Below are positions 11,584 through 21,068 of a stretch of DNA of 64,000 nucleotides, piece after piece. A program made the translations under genes and the position numbers. The first letter of the stretch is position 1. Every line of letters starts with the position of its first letter. Source of the stretch: Chiua virens (Eukaryota > Basidiomycota > Agaricomycetes > Boletales > Boletaceae); assembly GCA_019787685.1 (NCBI GenBank), contig JAHNUO010000005.1:1612001-1676000 (forward strand), written 5' to 3'. Below the pieces are notes generated by a model. That model did not search any database and was not told the DNA's origin. It worked only from the letters and a program-made list of their open reading frames with translations.

Positions 11584-11740
11584 TTTAGTATTAGTTTGAA
11601 CGGGTCTGAACAAGCCACGTCCCCTATGAAAATTGGACTCAGGGCAGGTTCCTGTCTAGTCACATGACCGGTTATCGTTCCCCTGGTCAGAAGGGAAGCC
11701 AGTGGTGGATCAACAGACCGGTCCTAGCCTACGTAGAGCC
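11584..11740. promoter_or_regulatory. Bidirectional promoter, TRAP-alpha / enoyl-CoA isomerase
   Basis: The start codons at 11583 (minus) and 11741 (plus) are separated by only 157 bp. Both core promoters and 5' UTRs must lie here, as in other head-to-head pairs of the window. No clear TATA box is visible. Confidence 0.55.
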
Positions 11741-12798
11741 ATGGCTTATCCTCTGACACTCTCCGCGTCGCACCCTCTCCTCACCATTACTTACCGTAAG
11801 CTTTCTTGAGATTGCTCGCGCGTGAATGCCAATCCTTTGTAGCCCAGCATGGTTTGTGGATAATCGAGTTGCACAACGGGGAGGACTCCAGGATCACCGC
11901 GCAGCTCATCGACGATGCACTCAAACCCGCACTGGACATCGTCGAGAAACACTGGTTAGATAACAGGCTTGCCCCTCTCGCAGACAGCCAGAACCCCACC
12001 TCCAAGTCAGACGCTGGAGAAGGTGCTTTGATCATTGTGGGCAAGCGTGATCAGGACAAATTCTTCAGCAATGGCTTTGAATACGACAGCATAAAGAACG
12101 ACCCTGGATTCTTCACCGGTCCGTGCGGATACTCTTGCTGAATACTGACTGCACAGACCTATTCAATCCTAGATACCGCAAATCCGCTCTATGCGCGTCT
12201 CCTGACTTTCCCCAGTGTGTTTCCTACGCACTTCCTCGCTACTGGTGCTCATACGTACATAGTTCCTACCATTGCAGCCATAAATGGCCATTGCTTCGCG
12301 GGCGGTTGTATGCTCGCCCTCTGTTGCGATTATCGTGTCATGACTGATGGAAGCAAGAGGCGGGCATGGTTGTGCATGAACGAGGTACATGAATCTCCTG
12401 TCTGCTGTCAAATCCGATTTGACGGGCCGATTTGACACCTTTAGGTTCATTTTGGCGCCCCTTGGCCTCTCTCGTTTACATCCATCCTCAACGTCAAAGT
12501 ATCCGATCCGTCTCTTCGACGGCGCATTGCCCTCGAAGGGCACCGCTTCACCCCAAGTGAAGCATATGCAGCGGGCATTGTTGACCGTCTTGCAAAATGT
12601 AGCGGAACGAGCGTCGAACTGGGGACGGAAATCGTATTAAGGGAGGCTACAAAACTTGCGAGAGAGGTCTTGGCTCTACCCAAACAGGGCGTGTGGGGCA
12701 CGATCAAAGACTTCCTTTATATGGATTGCTTGGCAGCTGTTCGATTGGATGCGCGTGAGCGCACGCCGCCACTTCCCAAAATGCCCGCAAAGTTGTAG
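11741..12798 (+). CDS. Peroxisomal delta3,delta2-enoyl-CoA isomerase / hydratase-family protein
   Basis: Crotonase-superfamily enzyme of fatty-acid beta-oxidation, probably shifting 3-enoyl-CoA to 2-trans-enoyl-CoA. Exon 1 starts MAYPLTLSASHP. After an intron at about 11789-11850 come LWIIELHNGEDSR and GKRDQDKFFSNGFEYD. An AAINGHCFAGGCMLALCCDYR segment holds the oxyanion-hole helix, and a C-terminal helical part follows. The last residues are MPAKL, so the protein ends in AKL, an accepted type 1 peroxisomal targeting signal variant. The isomerase call rather than hydratase rests on overall resemblance to fungal Eci1-type proteins; the substrate is inferred. Frames join cleanly across four exons. 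Confidence 0.82.
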
Positions 12799-13374
12799 TT
12801 TTTTTATTATTATCTCGGCTGATCGCCTGTATCAACTAGGTGTGTCTAATTCCTCAGCGGATGCACCATCGCTGATATGCTTTGCGTCCCGTCGAATGTA
12901 TTGCCAATGATCAGCTGCTCCCTCATAACTGATCAGATTGATAACTCACGCCGAAAGGGGTCGCTTCATACCAACCAATCTGTTACCATGCCGGTGCTGA
13001 GAAGACAGTGACTACTATCGGAGTCAGCAATTCCTTGTCTCCCGCCTTTTTTTTCATGTCGACAAGGTAACCCACATTGTCGTTGCCCAGTCCCACTGCG
13101 GCTTACGTGATCACATATTGTGATTTATGATTTGATTGTCGTTCTTGAATATAAGTGGGGCATTGAAACTGACTGTTGTTTCTCTCAGTCACTCCCTTTC
13201 TTCCCTACTCAAGGGCACGTCATCTCGGCCAGGTGCCAATTGTTCTTCACCGTTGTGCTCGCTTTACAGTCGCTAGTCGACTTTCCTTTCTATCAGTCAT
13301 TCATTGAGGCTTTCAGATCGCTTGTCGATTTGCACTTCTCATCTTGCAGTCTTTCCTTCTCACACTAATAAAGC
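12799..13374. promoter_or_regulatory. Upstream region of the aspartic protease gene
   Basis: 576 bases between ECI stop and protease start. The first part is ECI 3' flank. The last 200 bases are pyrimidine-rich ('tctcagtcactccctttcttccctactc', 'cttgcagtctttccttctcacac'), a pattern common just upstream of strongly expressed fungal genes. No gene is seen here. Confidence 0.5.
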
Positions 13375-15293
13375 ATGGCGCCTTTGTCATTCGCTTTGCT
13401 CCTTGTAACATGCCTGCTCATTTTCACTCCGGGAGATGCAATCCCAACCCATCGTCGTCGTCAGCTTCAAAGCAATTCCGGGATGGTTACCATGACTTTC
13501 AAGCGTCTCCATGTTCCGCGTAGTGTAGACCTACACCCCCAAGTCGTGAGTTCTGTCCACCACCTCACTTCGTTTCACCATGTCTCATCCATTGGACCGG
13601 TAGTTTCTGCAACAGTATATTAATCGTGGTTCCAAGCGCCTTGCTCGTATGACGGGGCGTGAGGAGCCATCAGACCATGTCCTCCGCTCTGAGTTGCATA
13701 AGAGACTGTATTTGCTGGAGAGTGAATCCGGGTTACATTCCGGAACAGCTGCGGCAGTTCAGGGTTCCAGCCCCAGCAAGAGATATTGGACTGGACTGGC
13801 CGCTTCTGTAGTGAGTAATAGTACCAAAGAGCCTTGTAACGGAACTGTTGCTAGGGGTGGAACGGTGGGTAACGGCATGGGCAATTGCACCACGACTGGC
13901 AACGGAACCGTCACTGGGGGTGGAACAACGGGTAACGGTACTAACTCTGGCGTCTCCCCGATCGACATCCAAGCGTCGAATGGTGGTGTGACGCTCGCCA
14001 AGCCACCTACTGCCAACGACTCTCTTGGATTAAATATCGAGTGAGCTGAATCTGTGTCCTCCAGCCGAGGGATGTTGGTACTGACCATTTGTGCACACTA
14101 GAGCCGATGATGTTGCATACCTCGCGACCATACCAATCGGAACACCTCCACGAAATTTCTCGCTGCTTATGGATTCGGGTAGTGCTGATTTCTGTAAGTC
14201 ACCTACACATAATTTGGAGTTTTGGCCAACATCAGCCGACAGGGGTTGCCGGCGAGAACTGTCGATCGCAACTTGGAGGCTGCGTAAGTTGATAAATAGG
14301 TGACCGACTGCTTGTGATCAATATTAAACATGCTTTCTAGGGTAACCATACTACCCTCGGTTCCCAAAGCTCCAACACGTTCGTGCAGAGCAACCAACAA
14401 TTCCAGGTCACCTATGGATCGGGGGCAGTCAAGGGTCTGCTCTGCCAAGATAACATCAATATTGCGGGTTTGGCATTGACGAACCATACTTTTGGCGTCG
14501 CAACTGCGGAGTCCGTCCAGTTCGCGTCAACCACCACACCTTTCGATGGCCTCATGGGATTGGCCCAGTCGGTGAGTCCATCCCGCCCTGTTTGTGTCTC
14601 CGTGACTCATCTTGTTTTCGTAGACGCTGTCCCAGGAGAAAGTGCTAACGCCAGTCGAATCGTTGGCACAAAACAAGCTCATCCAGGCGCCAATCACCTC
14701 CTTCAAGATCCCACGTCTTGCTGATCAACTCAACGACGGAGAGATTACCTTTGGTGGCATGGACCCCACTAAATTCGTTTCCAACACCCTCGTGACCTTT
14801 CCCAATGTCAACACACAAGGATTCTGGGAGGGAGCGATGGACGCCATCACGATCAACGGTACGAGTACTGGTCTTACCGGACGCACCGCCATCCTCGACA
14901 CTGGCACCACACTCATCCTCGCGCCTCCCGCGGACGCACAGCAAGTGATGCAGAGCCTCGGTGGTGCGTGTGACCAACAACAATGCACGATTCCGTGTAC
15001 CACCCAGGCGAGCCTCGCGCTGTCTTTCAAAAACGCCTCTTTTCCGATCGACCCTCGAGATCTGGCAGTCCTGCCCGTTGATCTCAACAACCCTACTGGT
15101 GCCTGCACCGCCGGAATTCAGCCTCAACAGATCGGAGCTGCCACTGAGTGGTTGGTGAGTATTTGGTGTTTACTTTTCGGTTCGCAGCCGTTGACGAAGC
15201 GTGCAGGTTGGGGACGTTTTCCTGAAGAACGCTTACTTTTCAACGAATGTCGCAACGAACCAGATTTCGCTCGCAAAGTTGGCTACACCTTAG
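13375..15293 (+). CDS. Secreted pepsin-like aspartic protease (family A1)
   Basis: Endopeptidase of the A1 family, exported through the secretory pathway. Signal peptide MAPLSFALLLVTCLLIFTPGDA is followed by a basic propeptide. Next comes an unusual low-complexity linker (about 13829-13950) full of Asn-Gly-Thr sequons and Gly. The catalytic core then starts with YLATIPIGTPPRNFSLLMDSGS; the first active-site motif is DSGS rather than DTGS. The flap VTYGSG and second active-site motif ILDTGTT are present, and a CDQQQC...C group probably forms the late disulfide. The gene ends ISLAKLATP at 15293. Splice joints checked: 13554-13617, 14042-14103, 14194-14233, 14289-14340 and 14571-14623, all in frame. 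Function outside proteolysis is unknown. Confidence 0.9.
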
Positions 15294-15485
15294 GCTACCC
15301 TTATTTTTGCCGCTATCGCTGGATCGATTTCAATTTGTTTACATAGTTCTGTTTTTCTCCAAAATGACTGGATGCGAATGACAAAAATTGTACCAGTTAC
15401 TAGTATTATGGTTACGCAAGGAGAGACCACAAGCAGATAGCCCTCGAGTGATAAGAAGGGAAAAGCAAAGGCACTTGGACTTTTT

Positions 15486-16840
15486 CTACTTTTTCCGCAA
15501 AAGCTCCTTGGCCATCTCTTCACTGTCCGCTGTCTGGTCTGGTAGCCAAAACGCCTGGTAATCATGATTACCATGTCTGCGTCGAGAATGAATCAAGTAC
15601 GCACCAATTCCGCACCGGCAGTCACCATCATTGCCAATCGCGGATTAAAACGGACACATCTGGAAGGACCCGGATGTCCATCCAAGCTTGCCAGCGGCTG
15701 AAGGCGTAATGGTGCCACCTTCAGATCGACTTGGCCGGTCCGTGAGGGTAGGTTCTGTACATCCCAAACTGCGATTCGCCCGTCGAGGCTCCCGCTCATG
15801 ACGAACTTGCTATCGGGTGTCCACGAGACTTCCTCTCCGCTGTTGCCTCTGACAGGATCTATACTTTGGGGAGCATCCATGCGTCGACGTTCGAGGCCAA
15901 TGCGACCCTCTAGTTTAGCGATGAGGTGCCCCTCAAAGGCATCCACGATGTAGTGCGCGTCGCCTGAGCAGCCCGCCAATATATACTTGCCATTGGAGGA
16001 GAACGCGAGGGATGTCATGTAGATAGGTCGAGGAGGATAGCTGATGAGAGCCAACGTCGGGTCCTCGAGTGTGATGGTGAGGAAAGGTGCCTTGTCGTAA
16101 TTCGCTTGGTCATATAACAAGATGCGCGAATACTGGTTGACTGCGACTGAAAAGACGATTCCGGATGTGTCGTACGCAATCACTGGCGCGGCGGGGAGGT
16201 TTAGCAAACCGCGACAAGTAGGCACGCGGAGGTCCCAGAGACGGACGGTCTTGTCCATCGAACCAGACATGAAACCGTCGTCCACGGGGGATACTTCCAG
16301 CGATATCACGCGTTGTTTATGTCCCTTGAAGTACTGAATGTATTTGTTGTCGTGTAGGGAGTGATACCGTATCGTGTCGTCTTCCTTGGTGGAGGCATGC
16401 ACGACGGTCGTGTTTTTGTGTGTGAAACGAGGTAGATCGACCCCATACTTCTTAGAATACAGTGTTTTCAGGTGTCTGTTTGCGAATCTGGTCAGTGGTG
16501 TACTGTAGCACAGCCCACGGGGATAACTTGCTTGCCCGTCTTACAGCTGTATAACCGAAAGGTCTCGTCTTCGGACGCTGTGAGGACTTGATCGCCTCTG
16601 TCATCGAAGGTGATAGCAGTGATATGTCGTGGCCCGGGGTTCACTCTCGAGCTACTCCCTGGCGTTGGAGGTGGGGTGGGTTCAACGGCGCCTTTGAAGA
16701 TTTTGGCAGGCTTAAACTTGGTCTACAAAGCCATGAAGCTGGAGATTATGAACAGGGACAAGACACACCATCAACGCATTGGAAAGCGGTATTGGCGGGT
16801 TGATGCCATTCGTGGCTGCTGTTGGCGGTGGTGGTGCCAT
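15486..16840 (-). CDS. SWD2: WD40 subunit of COMPASS and the cleavage/polyadenylation factor
   Basis: Homologue of yeast Swd2 and human WDR82, a beta-propeller that serves both the H3K4 methyltransferase complex and the 3'-end processing machinery in the nucleus. Start ATG at 16838-16840 gives a Pro-rich lead, then after a 47-nt intron TKFKPAKIFKG. Recognisable blades include HITAITFDDRGDQVLTASED, GSMDKTVRLWDLR, SLAFSSNGKYILAGC and WTPDSKFVMSGSLDGRIAVWD. The C-terminus is AFWLPDQTADSEEMAKELL. The reading frame is intact throughout. The gene is divergent from RPB5, with 65 bp between start codons. Confidence 0.92.
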
Positions 16841-16905
16841 GCAAGTCGAGTAGAGTAACACTCTCGTGGCTGAGTTTGAATATCACCGAACCTCATACTG
16901 ACACC
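16841..16905. promoter_or_regulatory. Bidirectional promoter, SWD2 / RPB5
   Basis: Only 65 bp separate the start codons of two transcription-machinery genes. A shared core promoter with overlapping 5' UTRs is therefore implied. No TATA element is seen in the interval. Confidence 0.6.
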
Positions 16906-17787
16906 ATGGCGGAGGACGAGACTGCAAAATTATGGAAAGTCAACCGGACGGTACACGAACTCGTCAAGGACAGAGTCCGTCGAGTTCATACATCCATGTC
17001 GGACCGAAATCTCACCGAAATGAGCTAGGGATACCAAGTCTCTGACGAAGAAGTCAACATGGACCTCACCACCTTTAGAAGGCACTACGCGAACAACGGC
17101 GGAAGCGTAGAGTGCGTGGCTTATACTTCTGCACGATGGAACTGACCGAATGACAGCCGAAATCAACTCAATTTCTTTACCAACTCACGCGAAAATCCCG
17201 CCGACCAGATATTTATCTTCTTTTCTGACGAAAGGAGTGTTGGTGTCAAAACGATGCGAAAGTACGCGCCATTGGAAATTATCCTATGCCAGCACTCACT
17301 CGATCATAAGGCTTGTGGGTATCCTCGAGGAAAAGTCTATCCAGAGAGGAATCATCATCTTTCCGGGCAACATGACGCCATCGGCACGAAAAGTGGGTAT
17401 TGGAACTGCACCCCAGGAAACCGAGTTTGACCTTGACATTACGGCTCTAGGTCATCGCGGCAATGTCTCAGCAGTACCGGCTTGAAGAGTTCTCCGAAGC
17501 TGATCTCCTGGTCAACATCACCCATCACACACTGGTTCCTCGGCATGAGGTCCTGACACCAGAACAAAAGAAACAATTACTCCAAAAATAGTACGTTCTA
17601 CTTTTCGTCCGTGATCCATACGTTGAAGCAACTGTGGTACAGTCGACTGAAGGAAACGCAACTTCCTCGCATTCAGTTGGCAGATCCTGTCGCACGGTAT
17701 TACGGCCTTCGACGTGGCCAAGTAGTCAAAATTACACGTCCTAGCGAGACGAGCGGGCGGTATGCAAGTTATCGTATATGTTTATAA
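16906..17787 (+). CDS. RPB5: RNA polymerases I, II and III shared subunit ABC1 (Rpb5)
   Basis: Shared subunit of the three nuclear RNA polymerases. The N-terminal jaw domain reads [15 protein letters not shown], then after an intron [34 protein letters not shown] and [18 protein letters not shown]. It continues with [21 protein letters not shown]. The conserved C-terminal assembly domain contains [31 protein letters not shown] and [19 protein letters not shown]. Six exons join in frame (introns about 16974-17029, 17112-17157, 17262-17310, 17393-17450 and 17590-17641). The stop is TAA at 17785-17787. The frame is clean and the assignment unambiguous. Confidence 0.95.
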
Positions 17788-18493
17788 GGACGCATCCTGT
17801 CTTGTTGCTCTTCCTTCTCACAATCCGTTTAAAACTACCTCAGGTCTCTTGCAATGTACGTATCACTGGCAAGCAAACACCGAGTGATTCGAGTATTCGG
17901 CTGGTGTGTTTTCCCCCAGGTTTGCAGGCTGTCTTTTTTTTGCGGGAGTACAGTTGAGCTACTTGTTTTGATCAAACAGTGCCTCAACGATAGGATACGC
18001 GGTGGGTCTTATCCGATGGATCATGCACCGGGCGCATCCTAGATTTACTGTTCAATTTGAACTGTGAGTCCATATATATATAAGTGTTCGTTGTCATCGA
18101 TTTGTTTTCGGTGTTGTGCAACGAGCTGGCTTTGGTGGGCGATTCGCCGACTTCGCACAATTGAAGATTGCCACTAGGTTATAGTCAATCAGCGCAGTTA
18201 CCGAGTCTGGATCAGATCTGAATGCAAATCACATTCGTGAACGCAGACGATGATTTCTGACTTCGCTCTTCGAATTTCTATGTTCGTGCTCAACTAATCC
18301 ACAAACAGCTAGCAGGTGTGACCTCGCTGCGATCGACGTACAACTACCATGTACGACTCTACAAATCAACTTACATTATCCACAACAGATACTAAATACA
18401 TAGATGCGACCATGCGTCGCTTTTGTGCTTGCCGGAAGAGCAAAGGCATCTCCGCACTAATTGTGCGAGGATGGAGCTACCCAAACGAATCGT
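17788..18493. other. Convergent intergenic region, RPB5 / homocitrate synthase
   Basis: About 700 bases between two convergent stop codons. It contains an AT run 'catatatatataag' near 18071 and poly-T stretches, but no supportable gene. Two short plus-strand frames at 18349-18608 are antisense shadows of the homocitrate synthase C-terminus. Confidence 0.5.
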
Positions 18494-20272
18494 TCATGCG
18501 ACTACGGGGACATCCAGTACCTCGTCGTTTGACAGGGAGCCCTCGCGGTGTCTCCTGAGCAAACGGTCGAGGGCCTCCTTCTGTCCTACAGCAAGTTCCC
18601 CGCTCTGAATGCCAGAGTGGTAGACACGAAGTAGCGAGTCAACGTCGTCCATGGATTGTGTGCGGACATCAGCGAGCTCCTTGATTTTCGCAGTAGCGTC
18701 CTTGATCTATGTGGGGCGGGTTGGTTATTCGTGTACATAGAGTTAAGCAGATTGAAAATACCTCTTCATCAGTAAGCTGGAGGCCGAGCTGTTCGACTCG
18801 GCTCTTGACAGCGTTCCAACCAGTAAGTCGGTGACTGTGATGGACTTCAATGGCCACGTCAGGTAATAGAATTTGCGTTCTCACCCAATGGACACGTATC
18901 GAGTCAAGCCGAAATCTTCGGGCTTCAAAATCTCGTAGGTGCTAGGGTTATTGAGAATTGCTTTGGCGTGAATACCAGCCTTGTGCGTGAATGCACAGTA
19001 GCCACTGAGTCGGGTGTACGGATGAGACAGGCCGAAAGTAAGAGGGAGTACTCACGTGATAGGATTCATGAATGGTACGTTGACTTCCACGGCTTCGGCA
19101 ACAAGGTTCTCGATTTCGCGGAGCATGGGAAGGTTGTACTTGGACTTGACATACTCGGGGTTGGCAGCGTAGAGACAAGCAATGAGGCCACCGAGGGGGG
19201 TGATGCCAACACGCTCGCCAATTCCGAGGATGGCTGAGAGAGTTGGGTAAGACGAGGAGGTGCAAGTGCAAGAACATACAGGTATCGATATGGGTGGCTC
19301 CTGCTTCGAGGGCAGTGTAAGCGTTGGCGATAGCTAGGGAACATCAGAACGTCGTGAGGACTCGGAAAAGGGAGAGCATACCCATTCCGGTATCGTTGTG
19401 GAGATGGATTTCAATGTCGCAACCGACGACGCCTCTTAGGGTTCTAACGAGTTCATAGACTTGCCTCGGGTTAGCACAACCGACGGTGTCTGCGATGCCG
19501 ACGCGGTTTACACCGATCTTATCGACGGTTTGGTATATGGAAAGAAGGTCGACGAGATCTGAACGGAAGGAGTCTTCTGAAGAGAAACGGACTTCGATGC
19601 CCTTGGATTTGACATAGGTGATGACCTCGATTGCGGTCTTTGTGATATAAGCCATGTCCTTGCCATGGGAGAACTCGCGGAGGAAAGAAGAGGTCCCGAT
19701 GACGACGTCGACACCGTCGACACCTGTGAGGAAAGTGAGAAGGGGTGAAGCAGGTGCTAAAAAAGGACGAACCGGTCTCGACGGCAATGCGAGCGTCGTC
19801 CATGTGGCAGCGGATGTGGGTAAGGATCTTGGACTTGAGGCCGAGCTTGCAGATTGCCTCGCAATCCATGCGGGACTGCTCGGAGGCGGCCGGGGAGGTG
19901 AGTTCGATATACTCTACGCCAAAGGCATCGAGTGCTTTGGCGATGGCAATCTTTGTCTTTGTATCAAAGAAGGCATTGGCAAACTGTTCACCCTCTGGAG
20001 GTCGATCGGGATTATCGGAGATGCTGGGTGGATGGCAAAAAAAAAAAAGATGACGAACCTCTGAGTGTGCTCTCGATGATCTTGAAGTTTGAGATGTTGT
20101 TCAGAAAATCAGATGCACGGGGAGCATAGGGGTTCCGACGGCGATGGTCGTGACCATTGAGACCATTGAGGCCATTGTGATGGCCGTTGACGGTGGGTTG
20201 AGCAGAGATGTCTACGGAGACCATGTCGCTCTTCTGAGCGGGGATCGAGTCGACGTTGTGGTGTGGACACAT
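18494..20272 (-). CDS. LYS20: Homocitrate synthase
   Basis: First enzyme of the alpha-aminoadipate lysine pathway: acetyl-CoA plus 2-oxoglutarate gives homocitrate. The chosen start is MCPHHNVDS at 20272 (A at -3); an in-frame ATG at 20311 would add 13 residues. Seen in order: [106 protein letters not shown], and [11 protein letters not shown] with the metal-binding His pair. Near 18840 a conserved [13 protein letters not shown] segment is followed by a regulatory C-terminal helix region ending [11 protein letters not shown]71 lies directly upstream on the same strand with a gap of 28-67 bp, depending on the start. The frame is intact. Confidence 0.93.
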
Positions 20273-20339
20273 TTTTGGGAGGAGGAGAGAAATTTGCGTG
20301 ACTCGAGTCATGTAAAAATTGTGAGATAATTATACCATT

Positions 20340-20998
20340 CTACACGACTCGCCGCTCACACCGTGTCTCCTCGTGCACACCACCACACCGCAGATCACAG
20401 TACGATATTCCACACTTTTTGCACCGGTACGCACCCTTATACCCACACACAGAACACAGCAGTCGTGGTGGTACACCCGACCCAGGCGCACTCGCCGTCA
20501 GATACGATGGTTGTGTCGGCGGGAATGATGCCACGCCCTACGAGATTCGTGTCAGGTCGGACGAGCTCAGGGATGCATTACTCACGCTCTCATCGATCAG
20601 CGTAGCGAGTCCTTTCCGATACAGGATCGCCGTGCGCACATTCATGGTCGATTTTTTCTTCTTGTTCGTAGGAAATGTCCGCTTGTCTGAGATCACCGTC
20701 TGTCTTGCTCGAAACTTAGACTTTTGGTTCGAAGACCCCTCTGGATCTGAGTCAGGCTCGTTCAGTAGCGATGAGGCAGCACAGTTTGTACGCTAGACAG
20801 CCCCCGTCAGTCCGTGCATGTAAGAATAGACCGGACATACTTCGAGCTCCTCGAGGTGCCTCTTTGTGCGCTTTGCGATGACATCTGGTGTGAAGACTTG
20901 TTTCCTGTGTCTGTCCGCTGCAAACGGGGTGAGCTCGACGCCGCCAACGACGAGCAACAGTGATGCTCACGATGGTCTCGTGTCGACGCTCTTGGCAT
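20340..20998 (-). CDS. VPS71: HIT-type zinc finger protein, SWR1 complex subunit (Vps71/ZNHIT1)
   Basis: Subunit of the SWR1 chromatin remodeller that deposits histone H2A.Z. The start ATG is at 20996-20998 (MPRASTRDHP across the first intron). The conserved central region is FTPDVIAKRTKRHLEELERTN, followed by an acidic stretch (NEPDSDPEGS), a KFRARQTVISDKRTF block and STMNVRTAILYRKGLATLIDE. The C-terminal HIT finger reads LLCSVCGYKGAYRCKKC then YCDLRCGGVHEETRC, a complete set of Cys/His ligands. The protein ends RVV at 20340. Introns of about 47-54 nt join in frame. Head-to-head with the STR3-type gene (70 bp). Confidence 0.9.
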
Positions 20999-21068
20999 GA
21001 TGACGGTGTCACGTGAAGGGATGGTGCAATCAAGTTGTCAGTTAACTTTGTTATTGCGAACCACGACG
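20999..21068. promoter_or_regulatory. Bidirectional promoter, VPS71 / STR3-ERG12
   Basis: The start codons at 20998 (minus) and 21069 (plus) lie 70 bp apart, so both genes must be transcribed from this interval. It includes 'gtcacgtga' (21008-21016), a perfect CACGTG core with symmetric flanks. CACGTG is the site bound by Cbf1/Met4-type regulators of sulfur-amino-acid genes, which fits the downstream enzyme. Confidence 0.6.

Noticed and set aside
14645..15127. Long antisense open frame opposite the aspartic protease
   Set aside because: It is a shadow of GC-rich third positions in the sense gene and has no motif or proper promoter context.
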